DNA of 64,000 nt, from positions 1 through 64,000 of the forward strand of contig SFEA01000005.1 of assembly GCA_004557385.1 (NCBI GenBank), given 5' to 3'. The DNA comes from Bacteroidales bacterium. Lineage in GTDB: Bacteria > Bacteroidota > Bacteroidia > Bacteroidales > Muribaculaceae. The notes under the pieces were generated by a model that was not told the DNA's origin, did no database searches, and saw only the letters and a list, made by a program, of their open reading frames with translations. Shown here in pieces: positions 51,072 through 59,674 of this stretch (the first letter of the stretch is position 1; each line of letters opens with the position of its first letter). The translations under genes were made by a program, and so were the position numbers.

Positions 51072-52922
51072 ATGAAGATAACAATCCATCGTGGCACTGA
51101 CCAGATAGGCGGTTGCGTAACAGAGTATGAGCATGAAGGTTGGAAGTTGTTCGTCGATTATGGTGAACAATTACCAGGGTCGCCAAAGTCAAGTCCTTTA
51201 GATATTGAGGGCTTAACAAAAGGCGACCTGACAAAGAGTGCGCTACTCATCACGCACTATCATGGCGACCATATCGGTTGCATCAAGGATTTGCCCAAGG
51301 AGCTTCCTATGTATATGGGTGGACTTGGAAGAGATATACAATTGGCTTATTCGGAACACATGTCGTATGTGGTTGAGGAGCAGAATTTGGTAATTGAGAG
51401 GCTGAAGGCGGCAGAAGCATTTCGTCCCGGACACCCGTTTTCAATAGGTCCATTCAAAGTTATGCCTTTGACAGTTGACCATTCTGCATTTGATGCCTAC
51501 TCATTCAGAATTGAGGCAGATGGTGTAAGCGTATTTCATACGGGCGATTTCCGCACCCATGGTTTTAGGAGTGGAAAGTTAGAAAAAATGCTTGAACAAT
51601 ATGTCGGTAAGGTTGATTATGTTGTTTGCGAGGGAACCAATGTGTCACGCCCTGATTCGACATCACGCACTGAAGCAGAAGTTCAAAAGGATTTTGAAAT
51701 AGCACTTGGTCAGAAGATAGGTCATATTGTATATGTTTCATCAACCAATATCGACCGCTTGTTTTCGCTATATCACGCAGCTTTAAGAGCTGGCATGTTT
51801 TTCATTGTGGATGACTATCAGAAGCAGGTGATGGACATCGTGGCAAAAAGCGATTCGTTGTGGAGTAAAGCCACACTGTATCAATATGGAAAATTCGAGC
51901 CAATGGCTCTGTACAGAAATGGCGATGAATTTACCGTCAACGACAAGTTCATAAAGACAATACAGGAAAAAGGATATATACTGATTGCACGCGCTAATCC
52001 CAGATTTGACAAACTCATCCAGGAACTTCCAGGCGAGAAGAAAAAATACCTTTCGATGTGGGACGGTTATATCAACAAGGATAAAGAGGCATACAATGAG
52101 GCATTGGCAAAGTCGGTGGGTAATGATTACGAGTATCTGCATACCAGCGGACACTGCGACATGAAGAGCATGCGTGAACTCTTCAGACGACTTCAGCCTA
52201 AAGCAATTATTCCTGTCCACACCAACAACCCCGATAAGTTTGCAGAGCAGTTCTGCGATGAGTGGCCAGTCATCAGACTGCATGATGGACAGTCTGTTGA
52301 GCCAATATCAACATCGATAGCAGATGCATGCAAATTAAGGGCGTTCTGTGCCAAGGAACTCGAAGGTGTAACCTATGATAGCATCAAGGATGGGGAACAC
52401 GCATCTGGGCTTGATGAAAAATTCGTTGGTGCTTTCAAGTGCATGGATGCTGCCAAGTTCGTAATGGAGCATACGCTTTTTGGGCAGGATAAAGTTGTTG
52501 GCTATGAGATTGATGACGATGAAGATTTATCAGCATCAAAGAGGTTGACATTTGATGCTGACAAGAATCTTTTAGCTACATATACTCGTGGCGGTCATCA
52601 ACCCGGCGGCGCCAAGTATCGGGAAGCATGCCGTTTTGCTCCGGGAGAGAAGGCGTTGGCGGTATTTCAGGCGCCTTATTATGCAGTTGTGCCTGTAAAG
52701 GTCGTCGGACCAATCACGCCTGAGTCTGAACGAGAAAGTTGGGAAATGAATGACCCTAAGGACTATTATGATTCTTATGAAGACTACGTGAATGACTGGG
52801 ATGACTGGCATTGGGATTCTGTGGCTGTTCATCCATTGGTGAAGTTGAAGTCATGCTTTGAGCAAATGACCGATACGGAAGTTGTACCAAGAGTTTACCT
52901 CTTCCCATACCATAAACTATAA
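51072..52922 (+). CDS. RNase J-like metallo-beta-lactamase/beta-CASP-type hydrolase with long C-terminal extension
   Basis: 616 residues. The N-terminal MBL fold has THYHGDHIG (HxHxDH metal motif, about 57-65), VDHSAFDAYS and HTGDFRTHG. A beta-CASP-like part follows, with YVSSTNIDRLFSL, LHTSGHCDMKSM (compare RNase J HVSGH, about residue 356) and IIPVHTNN (compare PVHGE, about 378). The last 200 residues are a separate unknown extension, acidic and Tyr/Asp-rich near 560-590. It may be an RNA exo/endonuclease or another phosphodiesterase. It ends the unit. Confidence 0.75.
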   Translation: MKITIHRGTDQIGGCVTEYEHEGWKLFVDYGEQLPGSPKSSPLDIEGLTKGDLTKSALLITHYHGDHIGCIKDLPKELPMYMGGLGRDIQLAYSEHMSYVVEEQNLVIERLKAAEAFRPGHPFSIGPFKVMPLTVDHSAFDAYSFRIEADGVSVFHTGDFRTHGFRSGKLEKMLEQYVGKVDYVVCEGTNVSRPDSTSRTEAEVQKDFEIALGQKIGHIVYVSSTNIDRLFSLYHAALRAGMFFIVDDYQKQVMDIVAKSDSLWSKATLYQYGKFEPMALYRNGDEFTVNDKFIKTIQEKGYILIARANPRFDKLIQELPGEKKKYLSMWDGYINKDKEAYNEALAKSVGNDYEYLHTSGHCDMKSMRELFRRLQPKAIIPVHTNNPDKFAEQFCDEWPVIRLHDGQSVEPISTSIADACKLRAFCAKELEGVTYDSIKDGEHASGLDEKFVGAFKCMDAAKFVMEHTLFGQDKVVGYEIDDDEDLSASKRLTFDADKNLLATYTRGGHQPGGAKYREACRFAPGEKALAVFQAPYYAVVPVKVVGPITPESERESWEMNDPKDYYDSYEDYVNDWDDWHWDSVAVHPLVKLKSCFEQMTDTEVVPRVYLFPYHKL

Positions 52923-53036
52923 GATAATAGGGATTTCTAACCGGCGACTAAAGAATACCGATGACGTTCATGCTGTAAGTGTCACGATATGGGAATTTCT
53001 TGTGGCGGGTGAGATGGTCACTGGCGAGGCAAGATA

Positions 53037-53067
53037 TTGCACAAGCCAAACATTTGAGTTATCTTTG
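53037..53067 (+). promoter_or_regulatory. Promoter TTG-N20-TATCTTTG
   Basis: TTG (53037-53039), 20 bp, TATCTTTG (53060-53067), 70 bp before the DUF5606 gene. It marks the end of the AT-rich island and the return of core genes. Confidence 0.7.
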
Positions 53068-53136
53068 CAGCTGCGTTGCCGAACGATGTGGCGGCGGAAA
53101 TTTTATTAACGAACAATAGAAAACAATAGAAGAACT

Positions 53137-53562
53137 ATGTTGAAGAAAATACTGTCGATATCAGGCAAGCCAGGTCTCTACAAACTGGTTTCGTATGGCA
53201 AGAATATGATTATTGTTGAAAACCTCAGCGAAAAGAAGCGCATTCCGGCTTACACCCGCGACAAGATTGTGTCGCTTGGCGATATTGCCATCTACACTTA
53301 TGGCGAGGAAGTGCCTTTGGCAAAAGTGTTCACCACCGTTTACGAGAAGCACGAAGGCAAGGCAATTGATGCTAAGCAATACACCACACCTGAGAGCCTT
53401 CAGGCATTTATGACCGAGGCGTTGCCCGACTACGACCAAGAACGTGTGTATAACAACGACATCAAGAAAATCATCTCGTGGTATAACTTGCTGCTTGCTG
53501 CCGGCTACACCAAGTTTGAAGAAGAAGCTGAAGAAGCTGCTGAAGGCGAAGAAGCAAAATAA
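53137..53562 (+). CDS. DUF5606 family protein
   Basis: 141 residues. The start MLKKILSISGKPGLYKLVSYGKNMIIVENL is typical of DUF5606, a short Bacteroidota-only family of unknown role. A conserved central domain is followed by a Glu/Ala-rich acidic tail (EEEAEEAAEGEE). Cytoplasmic. It has its own strong promoter. Confidence 0.8.
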   Translation: MLKKILSISGKPGLYKLVSYGKNMIIVENLSEKKRIPAYTRDKIVSLGDIAIYTYGEEVPLAKVFTTVYEKHEGKAIDAKQYTTPESLQAFMTEALPDYDQERVYNNDIKKIISWYNLLLAAGYTKFEEEAEEAAEGEEAK

Positions 53563-53732
53563 GAGAGATAACGATTAAAGCAGCCTTCACCTCGTGTTGG
53601 GTGATGGCAACATTGATAAAGCGAAGGAGCCAAGAGTCTTGCGACGATTGCCAAGGGCTGATGAGTTTGCCCGTGCACAATCGGTTGGACTTTCGGCTCT
53701 TTTTTATGATTGGAAAAATGCAGCGCAGAGAA

Positions 53733-54290
53733 ATGATGGCTAAAAGAAACAGGGCATTACGGCAAATGAGCCTGATGGCGTGGGTGCTGGCTATGGCATT
53801 GGCAATGGCATCGTGCCACTCGTCGCGCAAGGTTGTCACCGACGATGTGTATCAGCCTGGCACCGAGCAAACCGGCGGTAAGCGTTGGCATGCCGGAATT
53901 GTGCTCGAACCGTCGGACAACGAGCGCCTCTACGATGAGGTGGAGAAATGGTTGGGTGTGCCTTATCGCTACGGCGGCACCACTCGCAGCGGTGTGGACT
54001 GCTCGGGATTGGTGTGTGAGATTTACAAGCAGGTGTATGGCATGGGACTGCAGCGCAATTCTGCCAAGATACTGCAAATCAACTGCAAAGAGATTTCGAA
54101 AAACGACCTTCGTGAGGGCGACTTGGTGTTTTTCTCATCGCAAAAGTCGAAAGCGAAAATCAACCATGTGGGCATCTATCTCAAGAGCAACAAGTTTGTG
54201 CACGCCGGCTCGAAAGGGGTGGTCGTCGACTCGCTCGGCATGGCATATTATCAGCGCCATTATGTGGCGTCGGGCAGGGTGAAGCGCTGA
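53733..54290 (+). CDS. NlpC/P60 (C40) cell wall peptidase, lipoprotein
   Basis: 185 residues from the ATG at 53733 (53736 and 53706 also possible). The signal has a lipobox (LAMASC). The C40 domain covers about 60-180: YRYGGTTRSGVDCSGLV (catalytic Cys), INHVGIYL (His) and FVHAGSKGVVV (His/third residue). It cuts the peptide bridge (D-Glu-Lys/DAP) in peptidoglycan, on the periplasmic side. It lies 170 bp after the DUF5606 gene on the same strand. Confidence 0.93.
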   Translation: MMAKRNRALRQMSLMAWVLAMALAMASCHSSRKVVTDDVYQPGTEQTGGKRWHAGIVLEPSDNERLYDEVEKWLGVPYRYGGTTRSGVDCSGLVCEIYKQVYGMGLQRNSAKILQINCKEISKNDLREGDLVFFSSQKSKAKINHVGIYLKSNKFVHAGSKGVVVDSLGMAYYQRHYVASGRVKR

Positions 54291-54397
54291 GGCTTTTTGC
54301 CTTTCGGCTCGTGCGATGTTCCAAAAAGACCAATTTTGTTGCAAAAATGCCAATAAAGCACTATTTTTGCGTGTAACTTTAAAAAGATAATAATCAT

Positions 54398-55150
54398 ATG
54401 GCGCACCCAGAAAAACTCTACGGACTGCTTGGCTATCCGTTGGTACATTCGTTTTCGCAAAACTATTTTAACCAGAAATTTGAGTCGGAGAATATTGATG
54501 CAGAATACATCAATTTTGAGATTCCCGACGTTGGTATGCTCATGGAGGTAGTTGCCGAGAACGAGAACCTCAATGGCTTGAACGTAACCATTCCGTATAA
54601 GGAGCAAGTGATTCCGTTCCTCGACGAAATCGACCAGGCAGCGAGCGAGGTGGGTGCAGTGAATGTGATTAAGTTCATCCGTGGCAAGGACGGATTGCGC
54701 CTGAAGGGCTATAATTCCGACATCATCGGGTTCACCGATTCCATCAAGTCGTTGCTGAAGCCTCATCATCAGTCGGCGCTTGTGCTGGGCACCGGTGGCG
54801 CAGCCAAGGCGGTGAGCTACTCGCTGCGCAAGTTGGGGCTCGAGGTGCAGCTGGTGTCGCGCCGCAAGTCGGCTAACACACTTGTCTATGAGGAGCTTAC
54901 GAAGAACGACCTTAAGACACACAAGGTGATTGTGAACACCACCCCGTTGGGCATGTACCCTAATGTGGACACTTGCCCCGACATTCCATATCGCTATCTC
55001 ACATCGCAGCATCTGTGCTACGACCTGATATATAACCCCGACGAAACGCTGTTCCTGAAGAATTCGCGCCTCGCAGGTGCGCAGGTTAAGAATGGGTTGG
55101 AAATGCTTCTTCTTCAAGCATTTGCGTCGTACAGCATCTGGAATCAGTGA
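54398..55150 (+). CDS. aroE: Shikimate dehydrogenase
   Basis: 250 residues. The shikimate-binding half has GYPLVHSFSQNYFN and NVTIPYKEQV (conserved Lys), the NADP half VLGTGGAAKAVSYSL and VNTTPLGMYP. It reduces 3-dehydroshikimate to shikimate in aromatic amino acid synthesis, cytoplasmic. It stands with its own start, 108 bp after the NlpC gene and 109 bp before comEC. Confidence 0.94.
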   Translation: MAHPEKLYGLLGYPLVHSFSQNYFNQKFESENIDAEYINFEIPDVGMLMEVVAENENLNGLNVTIPYKEQVIPFLDEIDQAASEVGAVNVIKFIRGKDGLRLKGYNSDIIGFTDSIKSLLKPHHQSALVLGTGGAAKAVSYSLRKLGLEVQLVSRRKSANTLVYEELTKNDLKTHKVIVNTTPLGMYPNVDTCPDIPYRYLTSQHLCYDLIYNPDETLFLKNSRLAGAQVKNGLEMLLLQAFASYSIWNQ

Positions 55151-55258
55151 TTCGTGCCCTGTGCGCAGCGTAATGGCGTGCGATTAAGTGGTGCGCGGTG
55201 TGATGGCACGATGCCATTCGTGTGAAAAAATCAATAAAAAAATTAGATTCTCGTAGTA

Positions 55259-57304
55259 ATGTCGATATATCGTTCTGCATTGTCGCGAGTGCCGTTGCTG
55301 AGGTTGCTCTTGCCGTTTGTGGCAGGGGTGATGGCTTGCGGCGCTTTAGGGCAATCGGCAGTGTGGATGTCGGCATTGGTTGGCATTGCTTCGATGGAGT
55401 TGGCTGCGTGGCTTCGTTGGCGGTGCAGTGCCATGGCAAGGCATCGCTATTCAATTGCGGCGATAGCAGGATTGGCATTTGCGCTTGGCATTGCTGACGC
55501 GTGGCTCAATCAGCCGCCGCAGTTGGGCGAACGGTTCTCAGCCGATGAACCCGTCGTCGGAGTTGTCACGAAGATAAGGCAGAACGAACTTTCGACGTCG
55601 CTGCTTGTGCGCACATCGCAGGTGGGCGTGGTGTCGGTGCTCGTCAGGGGCAATCAATATGGCTACGCCGAAGGCGATTTGATTGCGTTTAAGCCGCGCC
55701 TTGAGCGCATACGCAATATGGGCAACCCATGGGAATTTGATTATGCACAATATATGCTCAGGCAGTCGGTGGCATACACTCAGCATGTGGCTGAAGCCTC
55801 CGAGATGGTGGTGACGGGCAAGTCGAAATCGCCGTATTATGCCTTGCAGAGCGTGCGTCGCGCGGCGAGGGCGATGATTTATAATTCTTGTTTGAGCAGC
55901 GAGTCAAAACCGCTGCTGGCTGCATTGCTGCTTGGCTACGGCAGCGACATCACGCCCGAGATGCGGCAAGCGATGTCGGCGGCAGGCTTGTCGCACGTGG
56001 TGGCTTTGAGCGGATTGCATGTGGGCATGGTGGCAATGCTGGTGGCGTGGCTGCTGATGCCGCTGCTGCGAGGCGGGCGGCTGCGCACACGCGTGGCTTG
56101 CTGCGCCGCCGGAGTGATGTTGTTTGCGCTGTTCACCGGGCTTGCGCCATCGGTGTGCCGAGCCGCTGTGATGATGGTGTTTGCCTCGTTGGCGGTGCTC
56201 GCCAACCGCCGAGCCTTGAGCGCCAATGCCGTGGCTGGTGCCGCGCTGTGCATTGTTGTGCTGTCGCCTGCGGCTATTTACGATGGCGGTTTTCTGCTCA
56301 GCTTCGTGTCGGTGACGGCAATGATTGTTGTTCTGCCCCGATTCGCGGCAGCCATGAGCGAATGGCACCCGGCATTGCGTTATGCAGTGGCATGCATGGC
56401 GGTTTCGGTTGTGGCTGCAGCGGCTACGTCGGCGCTTACGGCATATCTTTTCCATACAGTTTCGATGGCTTCGGTGTTTACCAACCTTTTGGTGCTGCCA
56501 CTGCTGCCGGTGTATATGGCATTGTCGGCGCTGTATGTGTTGCTGCTTATGGCAGGAATTGATTTTTCGGCACTTGCGGCGATAATAGGTGCGTTGTCGC
56601 ACGCCTTTGTGTGGCTGTGCCGAGTGGTGGGCAGTTGTGATTTTCTTCACATCGAAAACGTGTGGATAAGCACAAGTGAGGTGGTGCTGTGCTACGGCGC
56701 CATGGCATCGGCAACGCTGCTGTATTTTCAACGCCGATTGGCGTGTACAGTGGCAACATGCGCCCTGCTGACGGCGTGCGCCGGCATACATATATATAAT
56801 GTGTATAGCACACCTCGCGAGGGTGTGATAGTGCTTAATGCCTACGACAGCACTCCGGTGTTTTATTTCGCCGATGGCGAGGCGCGTGTGTGGTGCCCCG
56901 ACTATGAAATCGACCTTGAAGAATTTGCCCGAAGGCACCGGTCGATGCTCAGCCGCCTGGGCATTGAGCACGTAGCCATGGCAGCACCCGGCAGCGATAT
57001 GGGCGGCAGTTGCTTCGGTGACAATTTCGCGTGCATTGCCGGATGGAAATTCGTGTCGATTGGTAGCCGCAGCGACATCAGGCGAGGCGGGTTGGCGGCT
57101 GCCGGACCCGATTATGTGATTCTTCCGAAGAATTGCCGCCGTGATGTGGCGCTGAAGGCGGCGTCGCTGCCCGAAGCCGATGTGGTGGTGTCGGGGGCAA
57201 TGTGGCAGGACGAGCGCGAAGCACTCGAGGGCGAGTTGCGCAAAGCCGGAGTGCGCTTGCATTCGCTCGCCAATGAAGGCGCCATTGTGCTCGACCCCAA
57301 ATGA
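55259..57304 (+). CDS. comEC: ComEC/Rec2 family DNA uptake channel
   Basis: 681 residues. N-terminal membrane helices, a soluble DUF4131-like part (about 60-190), the Competence domain (about 205-480) with GLSHVVALSGLHVGM, GLAPSVCRAAVMM and PAAIYDGGFLLSFVSV, then a C-terminal soluble part (about 520-681). The C-terminal part lacks an evident HxHxDH metal motif, so the metallo-beta-lactamase nuclease domain seen in many ComEC is absent or degenerate. It would transport single-stranded DNA across the inner membrane. Confidence 0.9.
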   Translation: MSIYRSALSRVPLLRLLLPFVAGVMACGALGQSAVWMSALVGIASMELAAWLRWRCSAMARHRYSIAAIAGLAFALGIADAWLNQPPQLGERFSADEPVVGVVTKIRQNELSTSLLVRTSQVGVVSVLVRGNQYGYAEGDLIAFKPRLERIRNMGNPWEFDYAQYMLRQSVAYTQHVAEASEMVVTGKSKSPYYALQSVRRAARAMIYNSCLSSESKPLLAALLLGYGSDITPEMRQAMSAAGLSHVVALSGLHVGMVAMLVAWLLMPLLRGGRLRTRVACCAAGVMLFALFTGLAPSVCRAAVMMVFASLAVLANRRALSANAVAGAALCIVVLSPAAIYDGGFLLSFVSVTAMIVVLPRFAAAMSEWHPALRYAVACMAVSVVAAAATSALTAYLFHTVSMASVFTNLLVLPLLPVYMALSALYVLLLMAGIDFSALAAIIGALSHAFVWLCRVVGSCDFLHIENVWISTSEVVLCYGAMASATLLYFQRRLACTVATCALLTACAGIHIYNVYSTPREGVIVLNAYDSTPVFYFADGEARVWCPDYEIDLEEFARRHRSMLSRLGIEHVAMAAPGSDMGGSCFGDNFACIAGWKFVSIGSRSDIRRGGLAAAGPDYVILPKNCRRDVALKAASLPEADVVVSGAMWQDEREALEGELRKAGVRLHSLANEGAIVLDPK

Positions 57305-57389
57305 TATAACGCAATGATTGCCGCGCCATTGTGTGACTTTCGGCGACAAATAAAAATTGAAGAAATTGCACCGTAACTTGCCAAAACTC

Positions 57390-57420
57390 TTGTAGATATG
57401 GAATAAAAAACGTAAATTTG
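57390..57420 (+). promoter_or_regulatory. Promoter of rpsU, TTG-N20-TAAATTTG
   Basis: TTG (57390-57392), 20 bp, TAAATTTG (57413-57420). Transcription would start near 57427, leaving a leader of about 230 nt before rpsU. Confidence 0.7.
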
Positions 57421-57426
57421 CGTCCG

Positions 57427-57657
57427 ATTTCTGCCGATGGTCGGCAGCAACGCCCTAAACATAGAGAGGAGGTTGTGTATAAATCAACACGATAAATAGT
57501 TAAGAAACAGTTATTTACATATTGATTAAACGAAATCCGACGCGGTGCTGCATCGCGGCAAGCCATTGTGGGCAGATTGCGTTCAATGGCATGCAAAAGC
57601 AGCAAACAATTAATTAAACAGAATTAAATAACAAACAAAAAATAAATTTTTAATACA
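57427..57657 (+). promoter_or_regulatory. Long rpsU leader with an AGGAGG motif
   Basis: The leader has a TGCCG-ATGGT-CGGCA hairpin (about 57432-57446) and GAGGAGG (57466-57472), the perfect anti-16S motif, 185 nt ahead of the rpsU ATG. No good start codon follows it at 5-9 nt. The rpsU ATG itself is preceded only by A/T. The leader may carry autoregulation by ribosome/S21 level. Confidence 0.45.
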
Positions 57658-57849
57658 ATGATTATCGTACAAGTTAAGGAAGGCGAAAACATCGAAAAAG
57701 CCCTTAAGAAGTTTAAGAGAAAATATGAAAAGACAGGCATCGTGAAGGAATTGCGTTCACGTCAAGCCTTTGAAAAGCCATCGGTTACCAACCGCAAGAA
57801 GATGATGAAGGCTGTATATGTTCAAAAACTTCGTCAAGGCGAAGAATAA
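57658..57849 (+). CDS. rpsU: 30S ribosomal protein S21
   Basis: 63 residues, MIIVQVKEGENIEKALKKF... with a basic C-terminal half (RKYEK, RSRQAFEKPSVTNRKKMM), typical bS21. It binds 30S next to the anti-Shine-Dalgarno; in Bacteroidota it helps hide that sequence. It has a long structured leader and is followed by xer and hpf. Confidence 0.96.
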   Translation: MIIVQVKEGENIEKALKKFKRKYEKTGIVKELRSRQAFEKPSVTNRKKMMKAVYVQKLRQGEE

Positions 57850-57927
57850 AAAAACCTACGAAAGAATTTGTAAAACTCAAATAATAATTGTATATTCGCT
57901 TGTGATAACATAAATCACTTCGGATAT

Positions 57928-58839
57928 ATGATGATTGAGGGATTCTTAAAATATTTACGGTATGAGCTGAATTATTCGGTTCATACCGTTTTGTCTTATG
58001 GAAACGACCTCCGTCAGTTTGCCGAATTTCTCACCCGTGGTGATAGCGAGCAACTTAGGCTCGACGATGTGAGCGTTAACGACATACGCGAGTGGATGAT
58101 GAGTCTCAGCAACGCGGGCGATTGCCAGCGCACCATACGTCGCAAGGTGCAGTCGGTGCGTGCTTTGTATAAATATATGCAGCGCCGCGCACTGATTGAC
58201 CGCAACCCCGCCACGATGGTTGAGCTTGCCAAATTGCCCAAACGGCTGCCTACCTATGTGCGAAGCGAAAACATCAACGCCTTGCTTGACCAGGATATTG
58301 ACCTTGCCGACTTCACGGCAGTGCGCAACAAACTGATGCTGATGATGTTCTATGAAACCGGCATACGACGGGCAGAGCTGATAGGGCTCAGCGATGTCAA
58401 CGTCGATGCTTCGGCAATGCAGATAAAGGTGCACGGCAAGCGCAACAAGGACCGCATTGTGCCATTCGGCAGCGAGCTGCTGGTCTGGATTGAGCGTTAT
58501 CGCCACTTGCGCTCGCAGCAGGTGACTTGCGAGTGCGATGAGTTCTTTGTTAGAGAAAACGGCAAGCCGCTCTATCCGTCGCTTGTATATAAGGTGGTGC
58601 ACGACGCCCTGCAAGCCGCCGGGGGCACCGACAAATTCTCGCCGCATGTGCTGCGCCACTCGTTTGCCTCGGCGATGCTCAACAACGGCGCTCAATTGAA
58701 CAACGTGAAAGAACTGCTGGGCCACGAGTCGTTGGCTGCAACGCAGGTCTACACACATATAACTTTTAGTGAACTTAAAGATAATTACCAATCGGCCCAC
58801 CCAAGGGCCCTTAAAAAAGGAGGACATTATGGAAATTAA
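57928..58839 (+). CDS. Tyrosine recombinase XerC/XerD
   Basis: 303 residues, the length of Xer recombinases. N-terminal SAM-like core-binding domain (1-100, FLKYLRYELNYSVHTVLSY). In the catalytic part: YETGIRRAELIGL (Arg), HVLRHSFASAML (HxxR), LLGHESLAATQVYTH (His and Tyr). It resolves chromosome dimers at dif with a partner. The position between rpsU and hpf is the known Bacteroidales order. Which Xer it is cannot be told from sequence alone. Confidence 0.9.
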   Translation: MMIEGFLKYLRYELNYSVHTVLSYGNDLRQFAEFLTRGDSEQLRLDDVSVNDIREWMMSLSNAGDCQRTIRRKVQSVRALYKYMQRRALIDRNPATMVELAKLPKRLPTYVRSENINALLDQDIDLADFTAVRNKLMLMMFYETGIRRAELIGLSDVNVDASAMQIKVHGKRNKDRIVPFGSELLVWIERYRHLRSQQVTCECDEFFVRENGKPLYPSLVYKVVHDALQAAGGTDKFSPHVLRHSFASAMLNNGAQLNNVKELLGHESLAATQVYTHITFSELKDNYQSAHPRALKKGGHYGN

Positions 58840-59122
58840 AATCAAAGCCATCCATTTTGACGCATCTGCAAAGTTGGAAAGTTTCATTAACCGCAAGATT
58901 GAACGTCTTGCTCGTCGCAACGAAGAGATTACAAAGGTCGACGTGACCCTAAAAGTGATAAAGCCGGAATCGGCAATGAACAAAGAGGCAGGAATCAAAC
59001 TCGTGATTCCGCAAACCGGCGAGGTGTTTGCCTCGAAAGTGGCTGACACGTTTGAAGAAGCCATCGATGTGGCAATCGACGCACTCGAACATCAACTCGA
59101 CAAGACTAAGAAAAGCAAATGA
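58829..59122 (+). CDS. hpf: Ribosome hibernation-promoting factor (HPF/RaiA family)
   Basis: 97 residues from the ATG at 58829, a short HPF: MEIKIKAIHFDASAKLESFINRKIERLARRN, a beta-alpha-beta-beta-beta-alpha fold. It binds the 30S in the mRNA/tRNA channel and silences ribosomes in stationary phase. The start overlaps the xer stop by 11 bp and is preceded, within xer codons, by AAGGAGG at 58817-58823, 5 nt before the ATG. This is a perfect Shine-Dalgarno in a genome where most starts have none. Confidence 0.93.
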   Translation: MEIKIKAIHFDASAKLESFINRKIERLARRNEEITKVDVTLKVIKPESAMNKEAGIKLVIPQTGEVFASKVADTFEEAIDVAIDALEHQLDKTKKSK

Positions 59123-59199
59123 TAACCGGCATGGCGGACCGGGGCCTGTGGCTGAAGCCGGCACCGCCACCCGATAATCCGACTTGAAAATCAAAAAAA

Positions 59200-59265
59200 G
59201 CCTCTGCAAAGCCGTTGCTGCAATGCACATGCAAAACAGGCAAATGGGCGTGCAGAGGCGCTTTT
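59200..59265 (+). terminator. Terminator after hpf
   Basis: GCCTCTGCA (59200-59208) and TGCAGAGGC (59251-59259) form a 9-bp stem with a long loop; GCTTTT follows. The rest of 59123-59390 shows no gene. Confidence 0.55.
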
Positions 59266-59390
59266 GCGAGTGAATGAGTGGCGAAATGATGCATTTTGGG
59301 TATGCTCAGGACGAAAAAACAGCAATAAATCGAAATTATTTTCAAAAAAAGTGGAGGTAATATTTGCTGTTTTGAAAATTATGCGTAACT

Positions 59391-59419
59391 TTGCACTCGC
59401 TTATGCACGACTATGTTTG
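59391..59419 (+). promoter_or_regulatory. Promoter of the tRNA-tuf operon
   Basis: TTG (59391-59393), 18 bp, TATGTTTG (59412-59419), 19 bp before the first tRNA. A near-perfect Bacteroidota promoter that can serve the tRNA-tuf-secE-nusG run. Confidence 0.75.
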
Positions 59420-59438
59420 CAAAAGTGCTAAAAACGAT

Positions 59439-59512
59439 GCCTCTTTAGCTCAGTTGGCCAGAGCACGTGATTTGTAATCTCGGGGTCGTTGGTTCGAATC
59501 CGACAAGAGGCT
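59439..59512 (+). tRNA. tRNA-Thr (anticodon TGT)
   Basis: 74 nt; acceptor GCCTCTT/AAGAGGC; D-arm GCTC...GAGC; anticodon arm CGTGA TTTGTAA TCTCG (one T-T mismatch); T-arm GTTGG TTCGAAT CCGAC. CCA is not encoded. Confidence 0.95.
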
Positions 59513-59571
59513 CAAGAAAAACAAACCGGATGCGCAAGCGAGCGCACCACCCGGAGAGATTTTTGAAATTT

Positions 59572-59654
59572 GGGTAGTTTCCAGAGCGGCCAAATGGGGC
59601 AGACTGTAAATCTGCTGTCTTTCGACTTCGGTGGTTCGAATCCATCACTACCCA
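59572..59654 (+). tRNA. tRNA-Tyr (anticodon GTA)
   Basis: 83 nt, acceptor GGGTAGT/ACTACCC, anticodon arm GCAGA CTGTAAA TCTGC, long variable arm TGTCTTTCGACTTCG as class II, T-loop TTCGAAT, discriminator A. Confidence 0.95.
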
Positions 59655-59674
59655 CACCCGTAAAACGGTGGTTT

